The position numbers and the translations under genes were made by a program. Source: Gammaproteobacteria bacterium (GTDB taxonomy: Bacteria > Pseudomonadota > Gammaproteobacteria > Arenicellales > UBA868). From it: a DNA stretch of 56,191 bases. The number at the start of each line of letters is the position of its first letter. The stretch's first letter is position 1. The stretch spans positions 1-56,191 of the forward strand of contig JAKUQS010000018.1 in the NCBI GenBank assembly GCA_022451485.1, in the 5' to 3' direction. The notes under the pieces are model-generated. The model was not told the origin of the DNA. It did no database searches and worked only from the letters and a program-made list of their open reading frames with translations. Below, piece after piece: positions 1 to 10,898 of this stretch.

Positions 1-881
1 TCCAGCGACATATCCAACATCGTCTCTGCAACGTCTGGCGATCGCTCCTTAAGACTCCCGCCTCCAGCCAAATCTGCCGCGTTCTCCGCTTTAGCCAGGC
101 GAGCTGCGAGCGCGCTTGTCGCTCCCTTCCGTGAGAGTGCATAAACGGAAGTTCCCTTAGCACTCGCTCGATCAAAAGCATCGGCATGAATAGAAACAAA
201 AACCATGGCATCGTTTTCACTTGCAATGGTGCGCCGCGCACGGAGACTGATGTAATGATCCTGGCTGCGGGTCAAAAGCGCCCGCATACCTGGTTCTAAA
301 TTCACCATTCGGGCAAGCCGCCTGGCAATCTTCAGCACCACCGACTTTTCTCGAGTGCCGCGCGCACCGATCGCTCCGGGATCATCCCCACCGTGGCCCG
401 CATCGATGACCACCAGGTAGTCATTCGGTGCCAGCACTTGTGGCACCGAGCGATCTCCGGACTTTGCTCGCAAAGCGATCAAGAGTCGATAACCGTGAAC
501 CCCGACCGGCGGCAACAACACCGGCTCGATCTGCGCCTTCCGATCAAGATCCACAACCAGTCGCAACACCCCGGGGGTGGGGTGACCGCTACGCATACCA
601 CGCAACCAATCTCCCTCGATCGCCGTGGGCAAAGCCGCCTCCAGCTGTCCTTGATCAATGTCGATGACCACTCGGTGGGGCTCAACCAATGAAAACACCT
701 TCCACTTCGCCGCGCCCGACAGATCAATAAAAAGCTGCGCTTCAACCGACCCAGTCCATAGCCGTATCTGCTTTACCACCACCGGAGATTTTGCCCATAC
801 CGCGCCCGCCAACAGTACACACAGTAAGACCATCAGCCACTCGGCGCTACCACCGCGTGAAACGAGCGACAGGTCCTTCAT
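1..881 (-). CDS. amiB: N-acetylmuramoyl-L-alanine amidase AmiB/AmiC type, 3' part missing at window edge
   Basis: Periplasmic zinc amidase that cuts the bond between MurNAc and the stem peptide during daughter-cell separation. The visible 293 residues comprise a short N-terminal hydrophobic export segment (about residues 16-30), an AMIN-type domain (about 35-130), then an Amidase_3 domain. That domain shows the VVIDAGHGGDDPGA zinc motif near residue 160 and FVSIHAD further on. The reading frame is still open at base 1, so the C-terminus lies outside. The ATG at 881 overlaps the tsaE stop as ATGA, which implies translational coupling. The nnr-tsaE-amiB order (usually followed by mutL) is standard in gammaproteobacteria. 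AmiB is chosen over AmiC because of this context, so the symbol is less certain than the family. Confidence 0.9.
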   Translation of the reverse strand, partial: MKDLSLVSRGGSAEWLMVLLCVLLAGAVWAKSPVVVKQIRLWTGSVEAQLFIDLSGAAKWKVFSLVEPHRVVIDIDQGQLEAALPTAIEGDWLRGMRSGHPTPGVLRLVVDLDRKAQIEPVLLPPVGVHGYRLLIALRAKSGDRSVPQVLAPNDYLVVIDAGHGGDDPGAIGARGTREKSVVLKIARRLARMVNLEPGMRALLTRSQDHYISLRARRTIASENDAMVFVSIHADAFDRASAKGTSVYALSRKGATSALAARLAKAENAADLAGGGSLKERSPDVAETMLDMSL

Positions 882-1309
882 ACGACGGTTGGATTTCGTG
901 TGATTGTCAGCAATCGACCATCGCCGTGATAGTCAAATTCAATCAACACTCGAGGCGCGGGAAGTAAGCCTTGCCCTCGATCCGGCCACTCAAACACACA
1001 CAGGTTGTCATCAGCAAAATAATCTCTTAATCCAATCGTTTCCAGTTCTTCGTAAGACTCCACACGAAAGAGATCAAAATGCACGACCCGCAGTTGCGTG
1101 AACTCATAGGTCTCAACCAGAGTGAAGGTCGGACTCGGCACCGGACCTTCGTATCCCAAAGCCCTCAATAATCCCCTTACTAGCGTGGTCTTACCTGCGC
1201 CCAACGGACCTGACAAGTGACAACTATCTCCCCCGCCCAACTCCGGCGCCAAGGCCCCACCAATAGACGCCACGCTGTCCGCATCTCCTGCGAAGGTTTC
1301 ACTAATCAT
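878..1309 (-). CDS. tsaE: tRNA threonylcarbamoyladenosine biosynthesis ATPase TsaE
   Basis: Small ATPase needed with TsaB and TsaD for the t6A37 modification of ANN-decoding tRNAs, acting in the cytoplasm. The 143-residue product has the P-loop GPLGAGKTTLVRG near residue 34, the PSPTFTLVETY segment typical of TsaE, and a C-terminal FEWPDRG motif, at normal family length. The ATG at 1309 overlaps the end of nnr by eight bases. A GTG three codons upstream (1318) is possible but less family-like. The stop overlaps the amidase start. TsaE is usually essential. Confidence 0.95.
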   Translation of the reverse strand: MISETFAGDADSVASIGGALAPELGGGDSCHLSGPLGAGKTTLVRGLLRALGYEGPVPSPTFTLVETYEFTQLRVVHFDLFRVESYEELETIGLRDYFADDNLCVFEWPDRGQGLLPAPRVLIEFDYHGDGRLLTITRNPTVV

Positions 1310-2792
1310 CAACGACACTCGAACGGTTCACTAACCTGCGAAGCGGCTCAAGGAGATTCCGTGCAACAAGCCCCCGCGGATATTCACCTGCCGCGATATC
1401 TCCCGCACGGGCGTGGAGCCACACCCCTGCACAGGCGGCTTCTCCCACAGACAGTCCCTGCGCCAGCAAACCGCCGATCACTCCTGCGAGCAAATCACCC
1501 ATGCCGGCACTCGCCATGCCGGGATTTCCCCGATCACATAACCATAGCCGACCATCTGTCACCGCCACCAGCGTACCTACTCCTTTTAACACGCAGACAC
1601 CGCCATAGCGTTTCTGAATCTCGATGACAGCGGCAGGCCGATCGGCCTCCACCTCAGGAATAGAGCAATCCAATAATCGGGCCGCTTCACCTGGATGCGG
1701 GGTCAGTACCCAGTCGGACCCCGTCACTGGCTCCTCGGCCAACCGATTTAAGGCGTCTGCGTCCATCACACGGGGCATCGTTTGTTCAAGGCAAGCCGCA
1801 AATAAATCGCCCCCCCATGTTCCCCGGCCAAGCCCCGGCCCAACCACCAACACCCGTTTGCCACAGAAAAGACTCGCGAGCGCGGACCGCGCCTCTACCG
1901 CTTGAACCATCAATTCAGGCATCTCTATATTGGCAATCATCGCGTGACTCGGATGAGTTGCCAAAGTCACCATACCCGCTCCCACGCCAAACGCACCGGC
2001 CGCGCAGATACGCGCTGCGCCGGACATGCCCTCTGCCCCACCGAGGACTAGCAGATGCCCGGCGCCGCCCTTATGCAAACCAGCTGACCGTGGGGGCTGA
2101 GATCTTGCCACGTCATTACCGTCGATCAAACGGGCGACCGACTGAATCTCGTCATAGGCTTCCGGCGGCAACCCCAGTCGGTCAAATACCACCGAACCGC
2201 ACAGATCCGGACCACGCCCCGTCTGCAGTCCAGGTTTCATTCCGACAAAGGTCACCGTCAGATCCGCACTGACCGCCGCACCCGGAGTATCCCCACTGTC
2301 CGAGTTGAGGCCCGATGGTAAATCAAGAGAAATGACCGGTCGTGCCTGTTCATTCATGCACTCGATTGCCCTCCGAAAATCCTCTTCCGGGCTTCGGGTA
2401 AGCACCGTTCCCAATACGGCATCGACCAGTACCGAGCCTCTCGGCCCCGAAGCGGTCAATGCGGGGCTGACCCTTATCGGCGGTTGGGTAGCGGCTTTGA
2501 ATGCCTGGCGCGCCGATTCGGTGGGCGGTTCGCCCAAAGCAATGACCTCCACCGCCCATCCTGCTTGCGCTGCGATCCCCGCCACCACGTAGCCATCGCC
2601 CCCGTTATTGCCCGCACCACACCATACGGTCATCGAACGCGCATCGGGCCACTTGGCCTGCAGCAACTGAAACGCACACTGGCCGGCCCGCTGCATCAGA
2701 GCCCAACTGTCTAAACCCGCGATATCAGCCGCCCTCCGCGCGATCTTGCCGATCTGCGCGCCTGTGTAAAGAAAGCCAGACAATTTATTCAT
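1302..2792 (-). CDS. nnr: Bifunctional NAD(P)H-hydrate epimerase / ADP-dependent NAD(P)H-hydrate dehydratase
   Basis: Repairs damaged NADHX/NADPHX. The N-terminal YjeF_N domain epimerises the R and S hydrates (GAGNNGGDGYVVA motif near residue 58; SLDLPSGL further on). The C-terminal ribokinase-like domain dehydrates the S form using ADP (LTPHPGEAARLL, VLKGVGTLV, GNPGMASAGMGD). The product is 496 residues, the usual fused length. ATG at 2792 is chosen because MNKLSGFLY leads directly into the conserved N-terminus. An in-frame start at 2825 would add eleven unlike residues and overlap divergent queG. The stop overlaps tsaE. Confidence 0.95.
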   Translation of the reverse strand: MNKLSGFLYTGAQIGKIARRAADIAGLDSWALMQRAGQCAFQLLQAKWPDARSMTVWCGAGNNGGDGYVVAGIAAQAGWAVEVIALGEPPTESARQAFKAATQPPIRVSPALTASGPRGSVLVDAVLGTVLTRSPEEDFRRAIECMNEQARPVISLDLPSGLNSDSGDTPGAAVSADLTVTFVGMKPGLQTGRGPDLCGSVVFDRLGLPPEAYDEIQSVARLIDGNDVARSQPPRSAGLHKGGAGHLLVLGGAEGMSGAARICAAGAFGVGAGMVTLATHPSHAMIANIEMPELMVQAVEARSALASLFCGKRVLVVGPGLGRGTWGGDLFAACLEQTMPRVMDADALNRLAEEPVTGSDWVLTPHPGEAARLLDCSIPEVEADRPAAVIEIQKRYGGVCVLKGVGTLVAVTDGRLWLCDRGNPGMASAGMGDLLAGVIGGLLAQGLSVGEAACAGVWLHARAGDIAAGEYPRGLVARNLLEPLRRLVNRSSVVDD

Positions 2793-2812
2793 AACGCTAT
2801 GATAATCAGTCA

Positions 2813-3907
2813 ATGAGCCCAACACATCCTGAAACCATCGACTTACCCCGACTTCGAGAAAAAATTGAACGCTGGGCCCGTGAATTGGGTTTTCAGTCTC
2901 TTGGCATAAGCAGCGGACAACTCACACAAGCCGAGTCGCACCTGCTCGAATGGCTCGACCGGGGCTACCACGGCACCATGACCTACATGAGCCGCCACGG
3001 AAGCGCCCGAACACGCCCGCATGAACTTCTCCCCGGCACGGTTCGCATTATCAGTGTGCGCATGGATTATCGCCCCGAAGACGTCGTGGACTCTCTCGCC
3101 GGTTTAGAGGATTTGCGTAACGGTTACGTGGCGCGTTACGCCGTCGGGCGCGACTATCACCGACTGATGCGACGTCGACTGCAGCGCCTGGCGGATCACA
3201 TCGCGGACGCCATTGGACCCTTTCTCTACCGCGCTTTCACCGACAGTGCGCCGGTGATGGAAAAACCCTTAGCCAGTCACGCGGGTCTGGGATGGATCGG
3301 CAAGCATACCAACCTAATCAACAAAAACTCGGGTTCTTTTTTCTTTATCGGAGAACTTTACACCGACCTGCCACTGCCCGTGGATGGACCGGTGACCGAT
3401 CACTGCGGTGAATGCAGTCGCTGCATTACGGCCTGTCCAACCGGAGCCATCGTTGGACCCTACCAACTGGATGCCCGACGCTGCATCTCTTACCTGACCA
3501 TCGAACTCAAAGGCAGCATCCCGATCGAGTTACGCGCATCGATCGGCAACCGCATCTTCGGCTGCGACGACTGTCAATTGGTGTGCCCCTGGAATCGTTT
3601 CAGCCAACCCACCGAGGAAATAGGCTTTGCATTGAATCCACAGTTTGCCGCTCCACCACTGGTCTCGTTGCTCGCCTGGGATGAGGATCAATTTTTGCGC
3701 AATACCTCCGGCACCGCGCTAAGGCGCATCACCCACGAACAATGGCTACGTAATGTCGCCGTTGCCATCGGCAACGGGCCACGGGATCAAGCCGCCCTCG
3801 AGGTCCTAACGGACCGTCTGGCACACCCATCGCCTATGGTGCGAGAACACGTGGTCTGGGCACTCGCACAATTGCAGAAAGTCACTCGACCGGTTGATCA
3901 GCAATAA
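2813..3907 (+). CDS. queG: Epoxyqueuosine reductase
   Basis: Cobalamin-dependent iron-sulfur enzyme that reduces epoxyqueuosine to queuosine in tRNA, the last step of Q biosynthesis. The 364-residue protein has an N-terminal DUF1730 domain (about 20-190), followed by two 4Fe-4S motifs: [12 protein letters not shown] near residue 200, and [11 protein letters not shown] near 250 with an upstream cysteine. The C-terminal HEAT-like part contains [13 protein letters not shown]. It is divergent from nnr by about 20 bases between start codons. Its 3' end overlaps the convergent orn gene by 26 bases. Presence of QueG implies cobalamin use in this organism. Confidence 0.96.
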   Translation: MSPTHPETIDLPRLREKIERWARELGFQSLGISSGQLTQAESHLLEWLDRGYHGTMTYMSRHGSARTRPHELLPGTVRIISVRMDYRPEDVVDSLAGLEDLRNGYVARYAVGRDYHRLMRRRLQRLADHIADAIGPFLYRAFTDSAPVMEKPLASHAGLGWIGKHTNLINKNSGSFFFIGELYTDLPLPVDGPVTDHCGECSRCITACPTGAIVGPYQLDARRCISYLTIELKGSIPIELRASIGNRIFGCDDCQLVCPWNRFSQPTEEIGFALNPQFAAPPLVSLLAWDEDQFLRNTSGTALRRITHEQWLRNVAVAIGNGPRDQAALEVLTDRLAHPSPMVREHVVWALAQLQKVTRPVDQQ

Positions 3908-4439
3908 AATGCGTCCGGTAGTAACGCAACTCCTCGATGGATTCCTGAATATCTTCAAGCGCACGATGTTTAGAACGCTTCTTAAACCCTTCGAGTAACT
4001 CCGGGCGCCAGAAGCTCGCGAGCTCTTTCAACGTACTCACATCGAGATTCCGGTAGTGAAGGTATTTCTCAAGTTCCGGCATGTATCGGTATAGGAAGCG
4101 GCGATCCTGACAGATTGAGTTACCACATAACGGCGAGGAATTTGGCGCGACATGCTCCTTGATAAAATCCAACGTCGCTCGCTCAGCCTCACCCTCCGAA
4201 ACAGTGGAAGTACGTACGCGTTCTATCAGGCCCGTCTGCCTGTGCGTAGTCTGGTTCCATTCATCCATCGCGGACAAGCTTGATTCACTTTGGTGAATGG
4301 CCAGCACCGGACCGATCGCTATCGTTTCTAATTGACGATCTGTAATGATCGTCGCAATCTCGATAATACGATCCCGGTCAGGATCAAGACCCGTCATCTC
4401 GAGGTCGATCCAGACCAGGCCGTGTTTACTCTCTGTCAT
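3882..4439 (-). CDS. orn: Oligoribonuclease
   Basis: 3'-5' exoribonuclease of the DEDDh family that degrades 2-5 nt RNAs and pGpG and completes mRNA turnover. Motifs visible: [14 protein letters not shown] near the N-terminus (first D and E), [10 protein letters not shown] mid-protein, and [10 protein letters not shown] near the C-terminus (catalytic H and D). ATG at 4439 gives 185 residues. A TTG at 4463 in the same frame is rejected as non-family sequence. It lies downstream of pnp on the same strand, 82 bases away, so two RNA-decay enzymes are neighbours. The 3' end overlaps convergent queG. Confidence 0.96.
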   Translation of the reverse strand: MTESKHGLVWIDLEMTGLDPDRDRIIEIATIITDRQLETIAIGPVLAIHQSESSLSAMDEWNQTTHRQTGLIERVRTSTVSEGEAERATLDFIKEHVAPNSSPLCGNSICQDRRFLYRYMPELEKYLHYRNLDVSTLKELASFWRPELLEGFKKRSKHRALEDIQESIEELRYYRTHFIADQPVE

Positions 4440-4498
4440 CGGTGTGACCCGCTTTGGTGTCAACCGACGCTATGCTCAGCCACTACGACGCCAGGCGC

Positions 4499-4516
4499 AA
4501 AAAGCAGCCCGCGGCT
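4499..4516 (-). terminator. Possible weak rho-independent terminator after pnp
   Basis: On the minus strand, six bases after the pnp stop, a short hairpin (AGCC, loop GCG, GGCT) is followed by GCTTTTT. The stem has only four base pairs, so termination may be partial and orn could be co-transcribed. Confidence 0.3.
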
Positions 4517-4521
4517 CCGTA

Positions 4522-6606
4522 TTATTCTTCGCCATCCACCGCTTTCATGCTCAACCGAACTCGACCCTGTTTGTCGACCTCGAGCACCTTCACCTTAACA
4601 ACATCACCTTCGGACAATACATCGCTGACCTCGTTAACACGCTCGTTTGAAATCTGCGAGATATGTACCAGGCCATCCTTGCCGGGCAAAATATTCACAA
4701 ACGCACCAAAATCCATCAAGCGAACGACTCGACCTTCATATATCGTTCCCTCCTCAACGTCGGCGGTAATCTGTTCGATCTTTTTGCGTGCCGCTTCCGC
4801 TGCCGCATTATCGGACGTCGCAATGGTTACCGTTCCATCGTCGTCGATATTAATGGTTGCACCGGTCGATTCTTGAATTCCGCGAATCGTCACACCACCT
4901 TTGCCAATGATGTCTCGAATCTTGTCGGTCGGGATACGAATAGTGGTGATCCGGGGCGCATATTCTGACATTTCTGCTCGCGCTGCAGGCAGTGCTCGAT
5001 CCATCTCGTCAAGAATATGCAAACGACCACGGCGCGCTTGATTTAACGCCTGCTCCATGATCTCCCGATTAATACCTTCAATCTTGATGTCCATCTGCAA
5101 GGCGGTCACGCCTTCACGTGTACCAGCCACTTTGAAGTCCATATCGCCCAAGTGATCTTCATCACCCAAGATATCTGTCAAGATTGCAAAATCGTCGGCC
5201 TCCTTAATCAATCCCATGGCAACACCCGCAACGGGCGCTTTAATCTGGACCCCGGCATCCATCAGCGACAAACTCGTGCCACAAACCGTCGCCATTGAAC
5301 TGGAACCGTTGGATTCTGTAATCTCCGAGACAATCCGAATAACATAAGGAAAATCCTCTGGGTCCGGAAGTACCGCCAACAATCCCCGTTTGGCCAGCCG
5401 TCCGTGGCCAATCTCGCGGCGTTTCGGGGAACCGACGCGGCCGGTTTCACCGACACAATAAGGGGGGAAATTGTAATGCAGCATGAACGGATCCATCCGT
5501 TCACCCTCGATGGCATCGATACGCTGAGCATCGCGCTCGGTTCCCAGCGTTGTCACCACAATAGCTTGGGTTTCGCCCCGAGTGAACAAGGCGGACCCGT
5601 GGGTACGTGGCAAAATGCCAGTTTCAATTGTGATCGGACGTACCGTTTCAAGATCACGACCATCGATGCGCGGCTCTTTTGCCAGGATACGACCACGCAC
5701 TACGTTTTTCTCTACTGCCTTGATCGAGGCCTTCACCGCATCGGGTGAATCGCCGTCGTCATCGGAACATAGTTGATCAATAGCGCTCTGACGGATCTCC
5801 GTCATCTTATCCTGTCGAGCCCCCTTGTCTGCGATTTGGTATGCCTCACTCACATTCCCGCCAACCAGCGATTCAACACGGCTATTCACGCCATCATCAG
5901 TCGCCGGCGCCTCCCAATCCCAGCGTTCATTACCGACTTCGCTTGCCATCTCAGTAATTGCAGCAATCGCTGGCTGCATCGCATCGTGGCCAAACATCAC
6001 CGCGCCCAACATCTGTGCTTCATCGAGCTCAGCCGCTTCTGATTCGACCATGAGTACCGCATTTTTTGTCCCTGCAACCACCAGATCCAGTTTGGAGTCG
6101 GCCAGCTGAGTTGCAGTCGGATTTAAAACATAGTCACCATTGACAAAGCCGACCCGGTTAGCGCCGATCGGGCCACTGAAAGGAACACCGGAGATCGTCA
6201 AGGCGGCAGACGCGCCCACCATCGCCACGATATCTGGATCAATCTCGGGATCGACCGACACGACGGTCACGACGACTTGAACTTCATTTTTAAAACCTGC
6301 CGGGAATAGGGGCCGAATGGGTCGGTCAATCAAACGACAGGTCAGAATCGCCTTCTCGGATGGTCGCCCCTCTCTTTTAAAGAACCCACCGGGTATTCGA
6401 CCCGCCGCATAGGTTCGCTCTTCGTAGTCGACAGTTAGCGGGAAAAAATCTCGATCACTGCTTTCTCTTCTGGCGACGACAGTCACCAGGACGGTGGTCT
6501 CACCCATGCTGGCGAGCACAGCTCCATTTGCCTGTCGCGCAATTCGTCCAGTTTCCAAGCGGATTTTTTGAGCTCCGTAACTGAACTCCTTAACTATTGC
6601 ATTCAA
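4522..6606 (-). CDS. pnp: Polyribonucleotide nucleotidyltransferase (PNPase)
   Basis: Phosphorolytic 3'-5' exoribonuclease and degradosome component. The 694 residues contain two RNase PH-like domains, each with typical segments ([43 protein letters not shown]). A KH domain ([15 protein letters not shown]) lies near residue 560 and an S1 domain ([28 protein letters not shown]) near 625. The start codon is TTG at 6606, preceded by an AGAGGG Shine-Dalgarno seven bases away. The resulting MNAIVKEF start aligns with the family. It follows rpsO by 49 bases, as in most gammaproteobacteria. Confidence 0.98.
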   Translation of the reverse strand: MNAIVKEFSYGAQKIRLETGRIARQANGAVLASMGETTVLVTVVARRESSDRDFFPLTVDYEERTYAAGRIPGGFFKREGRPSEKAILTCRLIDRPIRPLFPAGFKNEVQVVVTVVSVDPEIDPDIVAMVGASAALTISGVPFSGPIGANRVGFVNGDYVLNPTATQLADSKLDLVVAGTKNAVLMVESEAAELDEAQMLGAVMFGHDAMQPAIAAITEMASEVGNERWDWEAPATDDGVNSRVESLVGGNVSEAYQIADKGARQDKMTEIRQSAIDQLCSDDDGDSPDAVKASIKAVEKNVVRGRILAKEPRIDGRDLETVRPITIETGILPRTHGSALFTRGETQAIVVTTLGTERDAQRIDAIEGERMDPFMLHYNFPPYCVGETGRVGSPKRREIGHGRLAKRGLLAVLPDPEDFPYVIRIVSEITESNGSSSMATVCGTSLSLMDAGVQIKAPVAGVAMGLIKEADDFAILTDILGDEDHLGDMDFKVAGTREGVTALQMDIKIEGINREIMEQALNQARRGRLHILDEMDRALPAARAEMSEYAPRITTIRIPTDKIRDIIGKGGVTIRGIQESTGATINIDDDGTVTIATSDNAAAEAARKKIEQITADVEEGTIYEGRVVRLMDFGAFVNILPGKDGLVHISQISNERVNEVSDVLSEGDVVKVKVLEVDKQGRVRLSMKAVDGEE

Positions 6607-6655
6607 TGACTATCCCTCTGATGTATGTCTTCTGTGTTTGTTTCAATGTATCCTG

Positions 6656-6925
6656 CTAACGTCGCAGTCCGAGTGTGCCAATCAATGACTGGTAACGTCC
6701 CAGATCGCGCGACTTCAAGTAGTCCAGTAGTTTTCTGCGTTGATTAACCATTTTTAACAACCCCTGACGGGAATGATGATCGTGCTTGTTGGCTTGAAAA
6801 TGGACGGTTAAATCCTGAATGCGGGCCGTCAACAGGGCGACCTGGACTTCAGGTGAACCGGTGTCTGCTGGGCCACGGGCGTGTTCACTGACAATGGCCG
6901 ATTTATCTTGTGCGGATAAAGACAT
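6656..6925 (-). CDS. rpsO: 30S ribosomal protein S15
   Basis: Primary 16S rRNA-binding protein of the small subunit platform. The 89-residue product has the full family signature: [14 protein letters not shown], the [23 protein letters not shown] block and C-terminal [12 protein letters not shown]. It lies between truB and pnp in the conserved order. The 143-base leader upstream is long enough for the self-regulatory mRNA structure known for S15 in E. coli, but I cannot confirm such a structure here. Confidence 0.98.
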   Translation of the reverse strand: MSLSAQDKSAIVSEHARGPADTGSPEVQVALLTARIQDLTVHFQANKHDHHSRQGLLKMVNQRRKLLDYLKSRDLGRYQSLIGTLGLRR

Positions 6926-7068
6926 AATAAGTAATTCTTTCGTGATTCAGGTTAAGTAAGATTCAAATTAAGCTGCCGGCCGCTACTATCGATGTGGCCG
7001 CGCTCAAGGGCGGGCGGCGTAGTGTACCGTTCGGCAAGGCCTAACTCAATCGCTTCCACGAGGCACTG

Positions 7069-7980
7069 TCATCCAACCATTAATCGCCGCGGGGCCACAC
7101 GCCCGTCGTCGGTCACTTGCCCGACGCCAAGGAATCCGGCTTCGGTAGAATAAATTCTTACGTCTCCGTGCTTGGGAAGTCCCGCCGCCCGTACTGCCTG
7201 ACCCCGGCAGAGATAGTACGCGGCATCAACCGAGAGACGGACCTCGGGTATATGGCACAGTCCCTGATCCGCGGGAACCAGACTCTTTCGGCGTGCCGTT
7301 TGATCTGCAAGCGAAGACAATTGGTCCATTGTCATCGCTTCATCAACCGTCAGATCAGCCACGCCAAGGCGCCGAAGGGCACTGACATGCCCACCACAGC
7401 CGAGCGCCCTTCCCAAGTCGTCCGCTAATCCTCGAACGTAAAACCCGTGTGAGCAACGCAGCTTAATCTCAACAAAAGGAAATGCATACTCCGTCAACTC
7501 CAAATATACGATCAAGAATCGCCGGGCTTCCCGCTCAATCGTAATCCCTTCTCTCGCTAGCCGGTAAAGCGGTTTGCCATTAACTTTGATGGCCGAATAC
7601 ATCGGCGGCACCTGTTCAATCTCACCGCGGAACTGCGCGAGTTCCATCTCAATCTGATCACGACTGGGTTTTAGCGCGCTGGTTGCCACGACCTGCCCTT
7701 CACTATCCCCCGTGTCGGTTGTCTGCCCAAGTCGAATCTGAGCCCAATAGATCTTCTCCGCGCCGAGGAAAAAACCCGACAACTTCGTTGAATGACCAAA
7801 GCAAAGCGGCAGCAACCCTGTCGCGATAGGATCGAGACTGCCAGTGTGTCCACCCTTGCGCGCACCCAGGAGGGTTTTTGCTTCCTGCAAGGCCGCGTTC
7901 GAAGTGATGCCAGCCGGCTTATCCAACAACAGCATGCCGTTCACCGCATCACCACGGCGTGGTTGACGTTTACGCCCCAT
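7069..7980 (-). CDS. truB: tRNA pseudouridine(55) synthase
   Basis: Makes the near-universal pseudouridine-55 in the tRNA T loop. The GHTGSLDPIATGLLPLCFG motif near residue 40 carries the catalytic aspartate. YSAIKVNGKPLYRLAREG and CSHGFYVRGLADDLG are also conserved. ATG at 7980 (MGRKRQPRRG) gives 303 residues and an N-terminus like E. coli TruB. An ATG at 7995 in the same frame is an alternative. The gene overlaps the end of rbfA by about ten bases, so the two are probably translationally coupled. Confidence 0.96.
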   Translation of the reverse strand: MGRKRQPRRGDAVNGMLLLDKPAGITSNAALQEAKTLLGARKGGHTGSLDPIATGLLPLCFGHSTKLSGFFLGAEKIYWAQIRLGQTTDTGDSEGQVVATSALKPSRDQIEMELAQFRGEIEQVPPMYSAIKVNGKPLYRLAREGITIEREARRFLIVYLELTEYAFPFVEIKLRCSHGFYVRGLADDLGRALGCGGHVSALRRLGVADLTVDEAMTMDQLSSLADQTARRKSLVPADQGLCHIPEVRLSVDAAYYLCRGQAVRAAGLPKHGDVRIYSTEAGFLGVGQVTDDGRVAPRRLMVG

Positions 7981-8350
7981 CGTCAACGTCGTCATTTGCG
8001 CGTATCGCGTTAGCTTCGGTAATTAAATTAGACAGTTTCACCCCGTGCTCGATGGTTTTGTCATAGCGGAAGTGAATCTCCGGAGTAAACCGAAGACTTA
8101 AGGAGCGACTGAGCGCAGAGCGTAGCGAATACTTGTGTTCCTTCAGCATGTCAATTAACGCTTTACCGTCATCATTTCCTCCGATCAAGGACACATAAGT
8201 AGTAGCGTGGCGCAGGTCACGACTCATATCTACCCCGGTGATGGAAACCAGTCCGGGAAGCTCATCACGCAATTCTTCACGCAGGATCTGGGCCAATTGT
8301 CGCTGAATCATGTGACCCACCCGTCGTGGGCGGTCAATTCCCTGCGCCAT
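7970..8350 (-). CDS. rbfA: 30S ribosome-binding factor RbfA
   Basis: Late 30S assembly factor that binds near the 16S rRNA 5' helix. The 126-residue KH-like protein shows the family features RPRRVGHMIQRQLAQILREEL near the N-terminus, VDMSRDLRHATTYVS in the middle and LSLRFTPEIHFRYDKTIEHG near the C-terminus. It is placed between infB (18 bases upstream) and truB (overlapping), the standard order. Confidence 0.96.
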   Translation of the reverse strand: MAQGIDRPRRVGHMIQRQLAQILREELRDELPGLVSITGVDMSRDLRHATTYVSLIGGNDDGKALIDMLKEHKYSLRSALSRSLSLRFTPEIHFRYDKTIEHGVKLSNLITEANAIRANDDVDDGA

Positions 8351-8368
8351 AGCCTCTAGTTGAACGGA

Positions 8369-10873
8369 TCAAACCGTTGCCTGCTCTTCGAAACGCTCAA
8401 AGATTTCTATTTGATCGCCTTCTTTAATGTCGTTGTAATTCTTAACTCCTATACCGCATTCGAAGCCGTTCTTTACTTCCGTCACATCCTCCTTAAAGCG
8501 CCTCAACGAATCGATCTGGCCCTCGAAAATAACGATGCTGTCGCGTAGCACTCGAACCGGAAGATTTCGCCTAACCTCACCATCTACCACGCGGCAACCT
8601 GCGATTGCCCCAACGCGACTAGCTCGAAAGACTTCCCGCACCTCGGCCAGTCCGACGGCTCGTTCTTTAACCACTGGCGCCAACATGCCGGTCAGAGCGG
8701 CTTTCACTTCATCCACTACGTCATAGATGACATTATGGTAATGGACATCGACAGCTTCCGCCTCAATCAATTTTCTAGCCGAACTATCTGGGCGCACATT
8801 AAAAGCCTGTATGACAGCGTTTGAGGCCATTGCCAGATTGACATCCGACTCATTGATGCCTCCCACCATTCCATGCACCACTTGAACCTTTACATCCTCC
8901 CGCGAGAGTTTCTCGAGCGAGTCCGTTAGCGCCTCTATCGAACCTTGCACATCGGCTTTAATAATGAGATTAAGTATCTTAGCCTCACCTTCGCTCATTT
9001 GTTCAAACATATTCTCGAGCTTCATCGATTGCTGACGCGCGAGTTTGACCTCTTTAAATTTACTCTGCCGATGTTGTGCAATGTCTCGGGCTCGTCGTTC
9101 ATTGGCCACCACAACCGCATGGTCACCCGCATCAGGTACACCGCCCAATCCTTGAATTTCTACCGGACATGACGGTGCCGCCTCCTTAACCACATGCCCA
9201 GCGCCATCGGCCATGGCTCGAACCTTGCCGAATTCCCGACCCGCGAGCAAGATATCGCCTTTTCTTAACGTGCCTGAGCGGACCAGCACGGTCGCTACCA
9301 CCCCACGCCCGCGGTCAATGCGCGCTTCAACCACCACGCCCATGGCCGCACCGAGGGTTGGTGCCTTTAAGTCAAGCACTTCGGACTGCAGCAGGATGGC
9401 TTCGAGCAAAGCATCCACACCCTCACCGCTTAAGGCGGATACTTCATTAACCAACACATCACCACCCCAGTCCTCCGGAACCACCGCCTGCGCGGTTAAT
9501 TCCTGCTTGACCCGATCTGCGTTGGCCTCCGGCTTATCCATCTTATTAATCGCAACAATCATGGGGACATTGGCGGTGCGCGCGTGATTGATCGCTTCAA
9601 TGGTCTGCGGCTTGACGCCGTCATCCGCCGCCACCACCAATACGATGAGGTCAGTTACTTCGGCCCCACGCGAACGCATAGCGCTGAACGCCTCATGCCC
9701 TGGTGTGTCGAGAAAAGTGATCAGACCACCACCGATTTCTACTTGATACGCACCAATATGTTGAGTAATCCCACCGGCCTCCCCGGCCGCCACCTTGGTG
9801 TTGCGCAAATAATCGAGCAACGACGTTTTCCCATGGTCTACATGCCCCATGATAGTCACCACAGGAGCGCGCGGTGCACTCTCAAGCCCTTCGACCTCCT
9901 GCTCAGCTAGAAAGTCTTCGGGATCATCGCCAGTCGCTGCCTGCGCGGTGTGACCCATTTCCTCTACAACCAGCGTCGCCGTGTCCTGATCAAGTACCTG
10001 GTTGATCGTTACCAGAGAACCCATCTCCATAAGGGCCTTGATCACCTCGGCTGCTTTAACCGACATCGCCAATGCGAGGTCAGCGACCGAAATCGTCTCG
10101 GGTATGGACACCTCATGAACAACCGGTGCGGTCGGCCGCTCAAACGCATGTTGGCCCGCCGCGGTTGAGGTGAGTTTTCGCCGTACGGCGGGCCTGGGTT
10201 TGCGTCGACCCCGTTTGCCGGCAACGACGTGCAATTCCTCCCGCTTGTCTACCCGTTCTTTTGCACGTTTACGCTTCGGTTTGTCATCGCGGTCCGATGC
10301 AGGTGCCTCGCTGGGAGTGGCTGGCAGCACTTCAACAGCCGTATCCGCCACGACGTCATCGGCGGCCAGCGTCTCCGCTGACTTTGACGCTTCCACCTCC
10401 GATGCAAGCCGCAACGCTTCAGCCGCGGCAGCCGCTTCGGCCGCTTCGGCCGCGGCTGCGTTTTCCGCAGCCTCCGCAAGATTACGGGCTTCGGCCTCGA
10501 CCTTCGCGTTCGCAGCCGCCTCTTTCTCTAGCTCTGCTCGCGCTGCTTCGTCCTTTTGCCGCTGCAGTTCGCCACGGCGCACGAGAGTACGCCGCTTTTT
10601 CACCTCAACATGGACAGTCCTAGCTCCACCCGTACGTGAGGTCTGGCGCACTTGACTGGTGGTTCGGCGCTTAAGCGTAACTCGCTGCCTGGGCTCCCCG
10701 CTCGAACCGTTCGCTTCGCCTTTAAGATAACCCAGTAATCTTTCCTTTTCCTCGTCACTCAACATGTCTTCCAGAGACTTGTCAGGAATTCCAGCCGCTT
10801 CAAGCTGCTGCAATAATCGGCTATCTTCGATCCCGATCTGTTCAGCAAATCGCTTTACTGCCACTTCTGCCAT
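8369..10873 (-). CDS. infB: Translation initiation factor IF-2
   Basis: GTPase that delivers initiator fMet-tRNA to the 30S subunit. The 834-residue form has an IF2_N domain, a long low-complexity Ala/Glu/Lys-rich linker (about residues 90-220), a second IF2_N domain, then the G domain with [34 protein letters not shown] and NKMDKPEAN. The C-terminal domains II-IV follow. ATG at 10873 has a near-perfect GGAGGA Shine-Dalgarno at 10881-10886. An upstream in-frame start at 10918 would overlap nusA and lacks family residues. The operon also encodes the initiator tRNA that IF-2 binds. Confidence 0.98.
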   Translation of the reverse strand: MAEVAVKRFAEQIGIEDSRLLQQLEAAGIPDKSLEDMLSDEEKERLLGYLKGEANGSSGEPRQRVTLKRRTTSQVRQTSRTGGARTVHVEVKKRRTLVRRGELQRQKDEAARAELEKEAAANAKVEAEARNLAEAAENAAAAEAAEAAAAAEALRLASEVEASKSAETLAADDVVADTAVEVLPATPSEAPASDRDDKPKRKRAKERVDKREELHVVAGKRGRRKPRPAVRRKLTSTAAGQHAFERPTAPVVHEVSIPETISVADLALAMSVKAAEVIKALMEMGSLVTINQVLDQDTATLVVEEMGHTAQAATGDDPEDFLAEQEVEGLESAPRAPVVTIMGHVDHGKTSLLDYLRNTKVAAGEAGGITQHIGAYQVEIGGGLITFLDTPGHEAFSAMRSRGAEVTDLIVLVVAADDGVKPQTIEAINHARTANVPMIVAINKMDKPEANADRVKQELTAQAVVPEDWGGDVLVNEVSALSGEGVDALLEAILLQSEVLDLKAPTLGAAMGVVVEARIDRGRGVVATVLVRSGTLRKGDILLAGREFGKVRAMADGAGHVVKEAAPSCPVEIQGLGGVPDAGDHAVVVANERRARDIAQHRQSKFKEVKLARQQSMKLENMFEQMSEGEAKILNLIIKADVQGSIEALTDSLEKLSREDVKVQVVHGMVGGINESDVNLAMASNAVIQAFNVRPDSSARKLIEAEAVDVHYHNVIYDVVDEVKAALTGMLAPVVKERAVGLAEVREVFRASRVGAIAGCRVVDGEVRRNLPVRVLRDSIVIFEGQIDSLRRFKEDVTEVKNGFECGIGVKNYNDIKEGDQIEIFERFEEQATV

Positions 10874-10898
10874 GTTTATTTCCTCCGTCCCAATCGAG

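Noticed and set aside
10170..10655. A 161-codon plus-strand open frame opposite infB
   Set aside because: It is antisense to the Ala/Glu-rich linker of IF-2; its Ser/Ala-rich composition is what that codon bias produces on the other strand, and it has no recognisable domain.
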